From positions 15,129,877 through 15,193,876 of the forward strand of contig OX578282.1 in assembly GCA_951217055.1 (NCBI GenBank): 64,000 bases of DNA, given 5' to 3'. Position 1 is the first letter of the stretch, and each line of letters begins with the position of its first letter. Shown here one piece after another: positions 36,355 to 47,515 of the stretch. Below the pieces are notes generated by a model that was given only the letters and a program-made list of their open reading frames with translations, was not told where the DNA came from and searched no databases. Origin of the DNA: Gerris lacustris. Taxonomy: Eukaryota > Arthropoda > Insecta > Hemiptera > Gerridae. A program made the translations under genes and the position numbers.

Positions 36355-36475
36355 TTCCCTGATGTCTGCAACGGATTCTTTTTTTGTTTTGGAAGTTTTA
36401 AAATAGTAGACATAAAACAATTGTTCGTTTTTCAGAACGATAGCTTCTGTTACCTTTGGGTAAGCTCGGAAGCAA
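36355..36475 (-). repeat. Family A, reverse head fragment
   Basis: It has TTCCCTGATGTCTGCAACGG, then AGACATAAAACAATTG, then GCTTCTGTTACCTTTGGG and CTCGGAAGCAAA. It directly follows the head of the previous copy, giving two heads in series. Confidence 0.65.
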
Positions 36476-37141
36476 AATATTTTTAGGGTTCTTACAGATT
36501 TTTTTTTTTTTTTTTTTATAAATTAGAGATTTCCGTCGAGTTCCTCTTTATCCTCATCAATGGACTGTATAAAAATGATTGTCTAACAACTTTCTAAAGC
36601 TTAAATCCAAATTATATTATGAAATTATACGTGAATGTGATGATATACAGTTTATTTTTTTTTTAAAGTTGATTCTTTTGCGGTATTTGTACATGAAATG
36701 AGGTTGCTATATACTGTTGGAGCTTGTAGGTTTTGTTGCTGGATGTACAGTATGGTTGTTCTTTGGCTATCCAAGTAAATCCGATTTACTGCTTAATCAA
36801 TTTTATTACGCTGGAGGTATAAGGTTGGAGATAACATTATCCGAGTTGCAGAGATAAAGTTGTTATAACACCCAAGCTTTCTCTTAGAGTATTGTTAGTG
36901 TACACTTGAGTCCATGCGACTATAAGGTTGCTACAAAATGAATTGAGTTAGCTTGATTTTTAAGTTATTCAAAACATATGAATTAAGTGTTAACAAAATT
37001 ACTTCTCGCAATGTCAAAGTAAGTTTAAGAGCTTTAATGTCACAGGATGTGTTTGAGAATTCTTTGATGCTGCTTAAATATTATCTTACTTCATGAAAGA
37101 GGTGTAGTTCAATAACCAAACTAATTCTTCACACACACACA

Positions 37142-38140
37142 AAATAGACTGGCATTTGGTGTAGCACATAGCTTTCTCGCATCCTTTTACAAGCCATTAT
37201 TGTCTAATTTGTTTATTTGTGTTCCCTGTTTTTTTAATCTGTCAGCAATCTGTGGCAGATAAGTACTTTTGAAGGTATAGGTGTAAATAAAAGTATGTTT
37301 ATCTACGATTGATACGAAATATAAACATTATATCTTTGTTTAGATGCGTAGAAAGTGATTATTTACGTACTTGTATTCATTGCGCATGCGCGTCTCATAG
37401 TTCTGAATAATTCCTCTTCTTTACCACGCTATCGCGGTAAAGAAGAGGAATTCTTCAGCTTTACGCACGATTAGCGAGTTCGTTTACATTTAACAAAACT
37501 AATTTGCTGTTCTTTTATTAAAGTAACTGTTTATATCGAGTTTTTAGTGAAAAACAATGAGTGAATCAAGTGACTTTGACGAAAATATGGAGAATAATAA
37601 TCCTCCAGAAATAATTAATTCGGCAAAAAATACAACTAATGAATGAATGCCATCTTTATCAAGAGAGAGATACGAACTTACATACAGCAAGTTTATTTTT
37701 TTCTGTATTTATTATTTAAATCTAACAATCGTAGATAAAGTTCGGTACGCAACTCGTGCGAAAACAGGCATTTTGCATTGCTCGTGTGGTTTTACCACCC
37801 TCGCTATCGCTCGGGTGCTAACTCCACACTCGCATGCAAAATGCTGCTTTCCGCTCTCGACGCGTAATGTACTATTGTGTGCTTATGGAAGAGAAACAAA
37901 TGAGCGCGAAGGTTTAAACTTATATGGGAACCATACAAATTTCATTGAAATAGGACGTGTAGTTTTTAAGATATGTTGGTTTGCAAAAATTGAGCGACAA
38001 ACCGACAGACAGGCACGGAACCAAAAATTTTCCCTGATGTATGAAATGGATTTCTGTTTTTTGATTTTTTTTTTAAATCGGAGACATATAATATTTTCAT
38101 TCTTCATGACGATCTCATAGCTCCCATAAGCTCGGAAATA
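37142..38140 (-). repeat. Family A reverse copy split by a tyrosine-recombinase-like remnant
   Basis: It starts with the reversed tail (AATAGACTGGCATTTGG) and ends with AATCGGAGACATATAAT and the reversed head (CATAAGCTCGGAAAT). A foreign segment of about 540 bp (about 37365-37900) lies between. The outer parts show the family A order when joined. Confidence 0.6.
37365..37900 (+). pseudogene. Possible truncated Crypton-like (tyrosine recombinase) element
   Basis: A short frame begins at the ATG at 37557 (MSESSDFDENM...), reaches a TGA after 29 codons, and restarts in the same frame with MPSLSRERYELTYSKF. From memory, the S-RERYEL-Y-KF pattern recalls the N-terminus of Crypton-type tyrosine recombinases common in insects. 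No catalytic R-H-R-Y region follows. A hairpin (AATTCCTCTTCTTTACC with its complement, 37409-37453) lies upstream. A higher-GC segment with CTCGCTATCGCTCGGG and GCATGCAAAATGC lies at 37760-37860. I read it as a deleted remnant. Family assignment is tentative. Confidence 0.35.
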
Positions 38141-38345
38141 AAAATTGTTATAAGCAATTTACAGGTTTCGACTGTTCGAAAACACCCTTCTTCAGGTTAG
38201 GACACTGAATAACTTTGAAATTGTACCATTTCAAAGTACACTTGTACCATCAGATCATTCCGTACCCTCTAGATTATCTGAAGAAGGTTGCTTTAGAACA
38301 GCCGAAACCTGTCAATTGTTTCTTACAATTATTTTTGTGTGAAGA
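38140..38345. repeat. Inverted repeat with CAGGTTTCGACTGTTC motif
   Basis: ACAGGTTTCGACTGTTC...CCTTCTTCAGG at 38160-38198 is repeated in reverse as GAAGAAGGTTGCTTTAG...GCCGAAACCTGTC at 38280-38314. The DEEGxxxxxxETC-like motif is often seen downstream of Penelope-like and LINE-type retroelements, as far as I recall. The 91-codon frame through it is not convincing as a protein. Confidence 0.4.
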
Positions 38346-38476
38346 CGTTGTTTGGTTATTGAACAACACCTCTTTCATGACGAGTCGCTATCACACATTG
38401 GAGAAAAACACAGTCGAGGATCTTAACATCTCGTACTTCAATTTCCAGCCTAATATTCCTCGGAATATTAGGTTGA

Positions 38477-38712
38477 CGGTACTTCTTTAGATTGTTACTC
38501 CCTTACGTTGTTTTAGAATATAAATGACTGACTAAATAACTAAAAAAGGGATGTTTAGTCCTACGTATATTATACTTTTGGTCAAAGGAATGTCACACTT
38601 CTGTTTTTATAACGGGAGTAACAGTCTAAAGAAGAACATTCCGTGCGCCTTCTTTAGATTGTTACTCCCCTCTGCTTCTTTTATAATGGGAGTAACGATC
38701 TAAAGAAGTGCC
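38477..38712 (+). mobile_element. Four-arm hairpin element, copy 1
   Basis: Four copies of one 22-base arm (CTTCTTTAGATTGTTACTCC and its reverse complement) alternate in orientation: forward at 38482, reverse at 38614-38634, forward at 38649, reverse at 38688-38709. Between arms 1 and 2 there is a spacer of about 110 bp with ATATAAATGACTGACTAAAT and GGTCAAAGGAATGTCAC. Arms 3 and 4 are close together. The outer edges GGTACTTC and GAAGTGCC form the terminal inverted repeat. No protein is encoded. Confidence 0.75.
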
Positions 38713-38719
38713 AGGTTGA

Positions 38720-40325
38720 CATGTCAAGTAAACTATTCTCAAATTTATCATTTAATTCGAAATACTTCATTGAAAACTTTAAAAACAAATAGGGGGTGGA
38801 ATCTACAAATGAAGGTATTGCCTAAACTTTGTCCCATTCAGTTTTAAAATATATAGAAATTTCCTAATATTCTTCTGTGTTTGATTGATATTGGTACTAA
38901 AATTTCAGCTTAAAAACTGAAAATATAGCTCTCTCAGTGGTAGGTTTAAAACCCTCCTTTGTATTTGCTAGGGGAAATTCCCGCCGGTCTATATAGAACG
39001 TATATTATTGGTGGAGGTGGAACCTCTGAATCAGCCAATGGACAGATGGATGGCATTCAGTGCTGACGAAGAATAGGTCTTTTGAAACCTCCCAAAAATA
39101 ATTTGGGGAAACCCCCCCGTTTAAAGCGAATATAATTGAATCGGCATATGCTCAGGAGGTAGCATTTCGTTCCTCGAAAGAGGGAAGAGGTTGACCTATT
39201 TATTTATCAATGCGAGACTGATATACGGCAGAAACAATTCAGTACAAATTGAGTTGTTAACTGCCTTGTTTTTCTAAGGTAATCAACACCGAGTTCCTTG
39301 TTATTTTTTTGGTATAAATAATAAATTGAGGTTTTTCCGCAAATCATCGTGTCCTGACAATTATAGAGAAGAATTCTGGAAAAGGGGAAAACATCGCATG
39401 AAACATTCCCCTAATATTTTCTTAATAATATATTTTTTTTTTTTGTCAAAGAAGGGGGGTTCTTCTATTTTTTCTTTCCCAACAAAAACACTAGTGTAAA
39501 ATGAGAAAGTAAAAATAAGTACAAGTCTCGCGTAAAAAGTTGTGAAATAATAGGTTTTTTCCAAGTCTACCACTGTCCGAGTAAGTTCAACTAGGTCTAA
39601 TTTATCCAGTGCAAGTACATGATGTTTGTCTGTACCTCTCTCTATTCTCTTTCTCAAATCACTCTACACTTTTAAATTTAAAAGCATTTTCTGACTTGGC
39701 AAATACACACCACAATTTTAAATCAAATAATAAGTATTATTTTTTCATTTGAGCGTCGTAACACAAAGGATACAAATTTGTGTATACGACACTGCATTTA
39801 ATTTTAGCCCCTTTGGTATTTTTTCTGTCTTTGTTATTGTTCATCTTTCGTGTAACCTCTTTGTCGGTGGATGTTCAAATTGAACTGAATAAAGTTATCT
39901 GGAGTAAATATGTTAGCACTTTAAGATAGATGTCAATCAGTACTGTCAAATCAACCTCAACGAACGTTCTCAACATCACTGCTTAGTTTTAAAGTTCTCA
40001 ACTAGGTAGCTCTAGTGACGCTGTATACAATTTTTTACAATATTTTGAATAGACGGTCTTTCTATTAGCCTTGAAAGGGGTAAAGAAGCAGATTTTTCCT
40101 GATTTTTTAATTTTTATTTTATTTATACAATATACAATTACTCTACCTATATACAAGATTTCAAGTTTCTAAGATTGTTAGGAGTGCCTTAGAATTATGA
40201 TGAGTGAGTCAGTCAGTGACAAAATATCAAAACTGTAGGCTCATATATCTTATGAACTACTATCGGTAGAAGTGTGAAATTTTTATTTTTCATTCTATTT
40301 GTCATGAACTTTAAATTAATAGTTA
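38720..40325. other. Non-coding stretch
   Basis: At 38935-39130 there is somewhat higher GC (CCCGCCGGTCTATATAG, GGTGGAGGTGGAACCTC) but no exon that I can support. A minus-strand open frame of 98 codons at 39361-39657 has a lysine-rich part and no recognisable domain. Confidence 0.3.
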
Positions 40326-41070
40326 TTTACTCATCAAGGGAGGAAAGTAAGAGCGATGAAGTTGGTTCCTGAGGCGAAGCCGAGGGAACCATAACGTTCA
40401 CTCCCGAGGTGGAGCCGAGGGAGTTAATTATTGCGAGGGTGCAAGTGATTTTTACTCCCAAGGTACGTACAAGATTTTACCTCCAGAAGGGAGAAAAAAA
40501 TATGGAAAGATTTTAATTTTAAATTATGTTATTCAACAAAAAAATACTTAGGTTTATATTAATTTTTAAAAAAAATATAGTTAGATATAATATTAACAAT
40601 TCTCTAAATAAGTTTAATCACGTTAAAATTAAATTATAGATAATAATTATTTGAATTTCAATGCTAAAATTAAATGGGAGAACAGCTGGAAGCTGAGTCG
40701 TGTATTGAATGGTGTTGACAACTGATGTATTTAAATATGGATTAGTTAATCTAAATTTAGAAATTATGTTTCCACTTTTAAATTATTTGTTTGTTTTACT
40801 GATGATTCACTATGGCAACCTATGTGGAGGTTGCATGGCATGTGTGAAGATGACAATATAGATTTAAAAGTTAGTAAATGAAATTGTGTATTAGCACCAA
40901 TCTTATTTACTTGTGCTTTATCTAGTGCAACACTGGAGGGAATCATGAAAGTTCATGATTCCCTTATTTTTCATAACTCCCTGTTTAACCCGACCGGGTG
41001 CAATGAGTAACTTCCCTCGCCGTAAACTAGGGAGGAAAGTTTACTTTTTCTCCCTGCTGGAGGTGAAATT
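40326..41070. repeat. Unclassified inverted-repeat region
   Basis: TTACCTCCAGAAGGGAGAAAA (split here as TTACCTCCAGAAGGG, then AGAAAA) at 40479 is mirrored by CTCCCTGCTGGAGGTGAAA at 41051. GGGAGGAAAGT occurs on the outside of both. The left part carries two CCGAGGGA-ending units (GAGGCGAAGCCGAGGGA and GAGGTGGAGCCGAGGGA). The middle is AT-rich. The ends and target duplication are unclear. Confidence 0.45.
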
Positions 41071-42120
41071 AATTTTATATATCTAAGTATCTTCAAAAGG
41101 ATAATAGAGGGGGGGTCCAAATTGCCGTGAGTTGGTTCCAGTAAAGGATGGCTTGGGCACTGCCATGCTCCCAGATCTCTAAAAAAGTCCAATAAATTTC
41201 TTTTAATATCTTTTTGGTTAGTGTGGAATTGAGTTATGTAGATATTAGTTATTGATACATGTATATAGTATCCTAAATTTATGGATATTGTACATTTATA
41301 GGAAACGATAAAAACTCTACGGGTATTGACTGTAAATGAAATAGAATTTCAGGAGAACGAGGATTAGTCGAAAGTAGGAAATATTAGTTTCTAAATGCAA
41401 GTATGTTGAAAAGTTTTACTTTTTTCTCCCACTTCTGTCTGTTAGTAATATAAGTTTATAAGGCACTCTTACTAATTGGATAGAAAGCATGGTTATTCAG
41501 TAGACTGAAATAAAGGTGCTAAGATTCCTATTTCCTTCCTACATCCACGAATTCCAAAAATATATCAGTCTGTACGTTTGTGTTTTAGTGTGGCTAAGAT
41601 TGATCCATTTATTACCAAACCATACATACTATACTACACTTATATACATTACAATCACTTGGCAGAATATTTGCGTTGTTTATGGTTTTAAATCTTTTGT
41701 ATTAGTGGATTAAATTTTAAAGCCTTATTCCTTCTATAAACAATGCTTATTGACTGATACACACTTTTATTTTGACCTTGGAATCTGAGTCCATTAATTT
41801 TATCTTTAATATAAATATGATATGTTAGTGGATATCAAAGCCTTAAATAACAGTATAGGTTTGTGGTTCTAAACCTATGAAAACAGTCATTTTTTAATTA
41901 AAGGATTATTAGGACAAAGGGATATTTAGTCAAATGTATTGTAGGAAAAAGGAATATTATAATTTTACCCTTTTAAGTTTTGTTATATTCTGATTATTAT
42001 ATTTTCATATATATTGTTATTATTAGTCACAAAATTACCCACCAAATTCATCTCAATTTAAAAAAAAGTGGGTAACAAAGTAAAAGAGTGTCGATAAAGG
42101 ACCATGTCTCACAAAAACTA
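41071..42120. other. Non-coding stretch
   Basis: No exon is visible. At 41880-41960 a fragment resembling the inside of the four-arm hairpin family is present (AGGACAAAGGGATATTTAG, AAAAAGGAATATTA). Confidence 0.35.
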
Positions 42121-42502
42121 AAGTAGGACCCCGTTAATCCGGACACGCGGTAATCCGGTAGCTTCGGGAATCCGGCAGGTAATCAATGTACACCAAATCT
42201 AATTATTGTTTTGAAATCTATAAACTTGTACCTTTCTTTTGAATATTTTTTTTTTTCATAAAATAAATGTAGAAGCAATGTAAATGTAGCATGGAGAATG
42301 CAAGCTTGCAATAATGAAAATTGATTACAAATCACTTCTTACGAGCATTCTCAGGCCCTTAATTTCTTTAGCACCTCCCTTGGTTCTAAACAATAGTTTG
42401 CTTTACAAAACTTTCAAAGACATTGAGACTCCTAAGGTAGTTTTATTACGCTATTGTTACCACCCTGTGCCTGAATTCGTCCGGATTAACGAGATCCTAC
42501 TG
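42121..42502. mobile_element. Pogo/Tigger-like MITE with GTTAATCCGGAC ends
   Basis: The left end AGTAGGACCCCGTTAATCC and the right end (reverse complement AGTAGGATCTCGTTAATCC) form an inverted repeat of about 24 bp. Extra ATCCGG motifs lie near the left. TAATCCGGAC sub-terminal motifs are typical of pogo/Tigger-type elements. The flanking TA is not clear. Confidence 0.65.
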
Positions 42503-42610
42503 ATTAAAAAAGAATAACAAAAAACCGCCGAAACAAGAGACACCAACTTTTTAAAATTACAATGAAATTCCGCTGTAGCAGGTAATATTAAGGTCAACTA
42601 ATTGGAGTAA

Positions 42611-42910
42611 CCGTATTCTGAATTCGTTCGAAGCGTTCGCATCCACTCCGGTCTACCGCTGAATCAACCGAAGGTTTACGAACGCGATCGGTTTGTTCAA
42701 GTTGGGCTTTCCGACACACCGGTTACTTCTCAGTCGACCTGGTCATTGATTCCAAACGCACCATTAAGTATTATAAATCAAGACGGAGATATCAGTTATT
42801 GGAACGAAGTTCCTTATGGCACGTTCTGGAGCCCGGGAGTGAATCCGAAAAAAACGACCAAAATCACCGTCACAAAATCCCCGTCACGAAATCTACAGAT
42901 GACGATAACT
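42611..42910 (+). pseudogene. Stop-free 100-codon coding-like segment, unidentified
   Basis: The frame runs from CCG (just after a TAA at 42608-42610) to a TGA at 42911. It has no start codon of its own. GC is clearly higher than in the AT-rich neighbourhood. The translation looks like real protein, with SVRIHSGLPLNQPKVYERDR near the start, then VQVGLSDTP, SQSTWSLIPNAPLSI, NQDGDISYWNEVPYGTFW and TTKITVTKS. The W...I...G pattern followed by a T-K-I-T-V strand recalls immunoglobulin-like bacterial or phage surface repeats, but I cannot name the family. A second frame is also open over much of it, which weakens the case. The last few codons run into family B sequence. It may be a fragment of a host exon, a transposon protein or a transferred gene. 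Confidence 0.35.
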
Positions 42911-43360
42911 TGAGTAAAAGATCACCGAGTTAGATGAAATTTGGTACACATGTTCATTTTACCAATGCCCAGGCTGAGTTCGTCGGAAAACATTATCCGC
43001 CCAAGCGTTCACGCGCAACGTTCGCGTAAACGTAAGCTTCAAAAGACGGGAAAAAGTGTTATTAAGGAAGCCTGTTACTTGACTTGTTTCGATTATTTTT
43101 GTTATATATGTCAAAAATGTCACTTTGTTTTGTAAATAAATAAAATATAATCATGTAAAATTTCTCCCTGATACAAGCAGAAGCTGTATAGAGTAGGGAA
43201 GAGATATATTTTATAATATTTTAAATTAATTGGCCGGGTAGGTAGAAAACAGTCCTATTTCAATCCAAATTCCTTTAACAAACATACTCTTTCACTATAA
43301 ACTCATCATGATCAACTTTTTTTCTTATGTTCAATATATATTTATAGTAAGACGCTTGAT
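42901..43360 (+). repeat. Family B repeat, copy 2
   Basis: From GACGATAACTTGAGTAAAAG on, the blocks of copy 1 recur in order: a GAAATTTGGTACACATGTTC core, CCAATGCCCAGGCTGAG, CCGCCCAAGCGTTCACGCG, CCTGATACAAGCAGAAG and ATATTTATAGTAAGACGCTT. The left end of the family (TTGAAGCGG) is missing and is replaced by the coding-like segment. Confidence 0.65.
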
Positions 43361-44493
43361 TTAATTATACAAATAATGATTTTCTTTTAATTTTGCCTTA
43401 ACTCTGCTAGGTACAAGGAGTTCGTTACTTTTAATTTTGTCTCTTTTCTAACTCCGCCATGTATAAGTAGTTAGCAATGTATACGTACTTAGCAGTGTGA
43501 TTTTATAATTTATATTTATTGAAAAATGAAAGGAACTTCGTTCCTACCGGGTGTCCCGCGACACCACACGTATTTTTTTGCACATCGACGCTTTATAATG
43601 TTTTATGATAATGTTTTATAATGTATTTGTAACATGTATTACCTCTTTGAAAGACCAGAAATGATTGTAAATATTTTAACCTTGATTCCAAGGTACCCAA
43701 TTAAGGGAAAAAACAATAAAGCATTTTTCTTTCAACTTGCACTATATAATATCTGTTACTGAACCTGTTATCCATTCTTTTAAAATGTAGATTTACATTG
43801 TCCAGCTTACTGTTTACATATTATTATAAAAAACCCAATCATAATATTACTATTGTCCAGCTTAACCTTACACTCTATTTTTAATTTATCAGTCTCTGAT
43901 TAGTTATTCACTGGTTAATGTGACAAACATGATTTAATTCCATCATCTAAAGGTGTTTCATAACGAAATAACCAAGCAGATAATATTATGGATACTATCT
44001 AAAATAAATAATGGGAGAATTAATCATTCACTTATAACAAAGAATGGAACATCATATTGTGTAAATTGTCTATTGTTAGAATTAATTACTTAACTATGTG
44101 TATTTTCCTACAATCGTTTAATTAGTTTGTGCGTAACCCAGTTGATTACAATTTTGTTAAAAAATGTGTTTACCTCTTTTAAAATCAATTTAAATAAGGT
44201 ACAAGACTATGTGAAAATCGTTATAGTTATTACACGCTTATAATTCGCAAGCTTTCTTTGTATAAGGTTTTTTTGTCAGACTTAAAAACTTCTTCATCCA
44301 TGGTTCATCAGTCCTGTAATCAGTGAACTGCTAAAATGTTTTTAGCGCAATAATTACTGACATAAAAAAATAAAAAGTTTCAAAATTAACCTTTTACCTA
44401 ATAGCAAATTAAGATTTTTTTTGTTATCTTTACTTAACCACCTCTGAACATAAATTTCAACCTTTATTAATTAAATAGAGTTAATTAAATTTA
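43361..44493. other. Non-coding stretch
   Basis: AT-rich, with two similar AGGTACAAGGAGTTCGTTAC / CATGTATAAGTAGTTAGC blocks at 43410-43490 and no exon. Confidence 0.3.
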
Positions 44494-45395
44494 AAATAGT
44501 CTGTCAATTAGTGTGGCACATATCTTCCTTGCGTCCTATAATAATAATATAAATATTTTATGCTTTTACAAACTTATTTTCAAATTTATTTAATCTCAGA
44601 GTAAGGAAGGTGTAGAGGGAGCAATACTATAAAATCGGTGTCTCAAAAACTGGTTCATTATGCGACACCCCTATACTAAACCTCCCAAGCGGCAGTTTGG
44701 TGAAACAGTATCGATATCTCGATAAAAACTCGAAATTTATCTGATTTCACCTGATAAGGATAAGTATAATGTGATATTTTCTTACGATATTTAATATTTT
44801 AATACAGTTTTCTTTATAAATACATATGTACTTTAGTGTTTGTTGTTAACCGAATTAATTATCTAAAGGCAGTTACGTTGTTAATAACATGTAATAGTTC
44901 CAGTTCCTATTATAACCAAAAGCAATCTTATATAAAACAAAATCGTCTTCTAAAGAAATCACATCAGATTTGTCTCTTAAATATTTGATATTTTGACATA
45001 TTTGACATTTCGATAACAAAACAATCAAACAAAGCACATGACGTGAAAAGGTTTTTTGACAAGCGTCCGTGGGCACGGAAGGACAAGGAATAGACCAATA
45101 AGACAAGGACCAGTGACCATGTGATTGTGCTGTTGTCACTTTAGTTCGAATTGAGCTCGCTTGAGAGGTTTAGTATATGGGTGTCGCATAATGAACCACT
45201 TTTCAAATAGCATTGCTCCCTCTACCCCTTCCTTACTCTGAGTATTTAATTTTGTCCACATTTTTTAAATCTGTCAAAATTGTTTTGATGTTCTAAGTGA
45301 ATTAAACGATCAATTTAGTAAAATCTGGGTCTATCTGCTATTAATCTATCTATCTGCGAGCTACATTTGACGAACCATTCAAATTTCATAAAAAG
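44494..45395 (-). repeat. Family A reverse copy with a nested long-TIR element
   Basis: The reversed tail (AATAGTCTGTCAATTAGTG, GGCACATATCTTCCTTGCG) starts the copy. After the insertion (44595-45242) it continues with AAATCTGTCAAAATTGTTTT and GCGAGCTACATTTGACGAAC, AAATTTCATAAAAAGTAG. It then stops where the next forward copy begins. Confidence 0.7.
44595..45242. mobile_element. Long-TIR element (about 100-bp ends), 8-bp TSD
   Basis: The ends CTCAGAGTAAGGAAGGTGTA and (reverse complement of the right) CTCAGAGTAAGGAAGGGGTA begin inverted repeats of roughly 100 bp. These include GGTTCATTATGCGACACCC and ATACTAAACCTC on both sides. The 8-bp target duplication TATTTAAT flanks it (44587-44594 and 45243-45250). 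An 8-bp duplication occurs in hAT and P elements. The CTC start does not fit the usual hAT CAG, so the superfamily is open. An 88-codon minus-strand frame in the middle shows no transposase motif. Confidence 0.8.
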
Positions 45396-46812
45396 TAGAC
45401 ATCAGGGAACATTTTTGGTTCCGTGTCTGTCTGTCGCTCAATTTTTGCGAATCAAACATATCTTAAAAACAACATTTTCGATAATAATGCAATTTTTATG
45501 GTAGGTCATATTATAAGCCAATTGTTGGTCCCATTTAATCTATTTGATTCACTTCCACATGCGCACAAACATACCATTTATTTACACTTATATCTTCAAA
45601 AGTACTCATTTAATTTGTATAAAGTTTGGATATTTTGTCGCAAGTAGTCCGCAGATAGCACCAGATTAATTTCAACCGTTTGCGCTCTTTAACTTTTCCT
45701 AAATTGATACTTTAAATCAGGGGTTCTCAAACTTTTTCTTCCATAGACCCCCTGTAGGAATTTTATTTTTTCATAGACCCCCTACCTAAGGTATATATAT
45801 ACACATCTAATTGTGTGTGTGTGTGAAAGTTGTGTGTTTTAAATACTGAACACAGCATAAATATGTTTAAATATCGTGGGTAATTTACCAAAACCACAAA
45901 TATACTAATCTGAAATGTATATGACATCTGGAAAAATGTTCTATTTTCTGATGTTGAGGGTGAAAATTTGGAAGTATGAACATTTTCCGACTCGTTGTTT
46001 TGGCAAAATATTGACGATATACCTTATTCACATTATTTTTAATTATAATATAGCTTTATAGTTCAGTAAAAACACGATAAAACAAATAAAATAATATATT
46101 CTTAGCAGGGGAGCGCCGCGCTCCCCCGCGACCAATTGTGTAATGAACATGAGTGCGACCACTCGAGGGTCAACATAAGTTACTGTTCAAAAATAAAAAT
46201 TGTACTGTGAATAACACTCAGATTACATTTAAAAACAAGCTAGTAACATGTTTTTGCCGGTTGAAGGGGTAGGTGGTGTGGTGAGGGGTTTTAATTTCGG
46301 GATTTCACTCTCATATCAAAACATTGGACATATTTTATAAGTTATCAAAACATACTTTTTCATTACTCATGCTCACTTCCTCCCCAAATCTAGTTTATAT
46401 TTACTTATTATTTTTATTACAATACGAATTCCTTAATATTCATTTGTAAATATTATTTTATTTAATATTAATAATATTATTATGTTCATTTTATTTATTC
46501 ATTTATTTTTATTTTTTATTTATAAATTGATTTTTTACTAAAGAGACATCCATAGACCCCCAATAGACCCCTTGGTGATCATAGACCCCCCATGAAGTCC
46601 CATAGACCCCCAGGGGGTCCACATGGACCCCTTTGAGAATAGCTGCTTTAAATCATATAAAAAATCAAAACAATTATGACAGATTAAAAAAACGGGGTAA
46701 AAAATTAAATAAATTAGAAAATAATGGCTATTGTAAAAGCATAAAATCAATAAAGTACGTAGGATTGGATGCGAGGAAGCTATGTGCCACTCTAATTGTG
46801 GCAGTCTATTTA
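45396..46812 (+). repeat. Family A forward copy with nested hAT-like element
   Basis: It starts at the ACATCAGGGAACATTTTTGG block (the head is lost) and runs through GTCTGTCTGTCGCTCAA, CATATCTTAAAAACAAC, TTGTTGGTCCCATT, ACATGCGCACAAACATAC and CGTTTGCGCTCTTTAAC. A hAT-like element (45718-46645) interrupts it. It resumes with ACGGGGTAAAAAATTAAAT and ends in the tail GCGAGGAAGCTATGTGCCAC, GGCAGTCTATT. Confidence 0.75.
45718..46645. mobile_element. hAT-like element with CATAGACCCC sub-terminal repeats
   Basis: The left end CAGGGGTTCTCAAAC and the right end (reverse complement CAGCTATTCTCAAAG) are imperfect inverted repeats. The 8-bp target duplication CTTTAAAT lies at 45710-45717 and 46646-46653. 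CATAGACCCC is repeated at least five times close to the two ends, as is usual for hAT transposase-binding regions. The 928-bp interior holds no transposase. A GC palindrome (GGGGAGCGCCGCGCTCCCC) lies at about 46110. Confidence 0.85.
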
Positions 46813-47515
46813 TTATAAATAAAGACAGTTGCCATAATATTGATTTGATTATCACCATTACTATTACAGTGTACATTATTACAATGTAAATACTACTATA
46901 TTCATATTTTTATGAGAGTTATGATTTTATAATAAACTGGTCATGCAGACCTAATATTCAGTGTACCAAATTATTATATATGCCTATTATTGTTATTTGG
47001 TTAGATTTCCGCCATTGAATTGGATTTTCTCCAGATAATTTCTCCAAGGATTCCTTAATTTCCATGAACCGAAGAATATTGACTGAAGGAACAATGGATT
47101 TGTTGAATTATGATGACCTCATCTTTATAACGTAATACTCCTCTATGATCAGTGAAGTGAACAGTATGGGAAATGTAATTTCTCGAATTCGCACAAGTTT
47201 CTTATCATATCCGCTTATAAAATGTGGCATTAAGCTATATCTCTATTGTCATTTCAATCCTTTTCTTTATTCATTCGTTTATTGTCGTCGAAATTTTTTA
47301 TTTGTAAAAGATGGAAATGTATTGTCTGTATTATCTTATTTATTAAAGCTTCCTCTTATATACTCATGCCATTATACTTTGTTATTCTGACAGCGCGGGA
47401 AAATCGAAAAAAACGGGAGGGGAGCCAATGAGAGCTCGAGATTTTGGCGGGTAGTAGGTCGGGCCAACTAGATAAACAATAAACAGGTCAAGTGTGTGCT
47501 AGCCAGCACACAGCG
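46813..47515. other. Non-coding stretch ending in a GC-richer patch
   Basis: No exon was recognised. At 47395-47515 GC rises, and a near-perfect palindrome TGTGTGCTAGCCAGCACACA occurs at 47492-47511, just before a family F element. Confidence 0.35.

Noticed and set aside
38215..38490. A 91-codon frame resembling the end of a retroelement protein
   Set aside because: The inverted CAGGTTTCGACTG motif suggests a retroelement 3' region, but the frame shows no clear catalytic motif.
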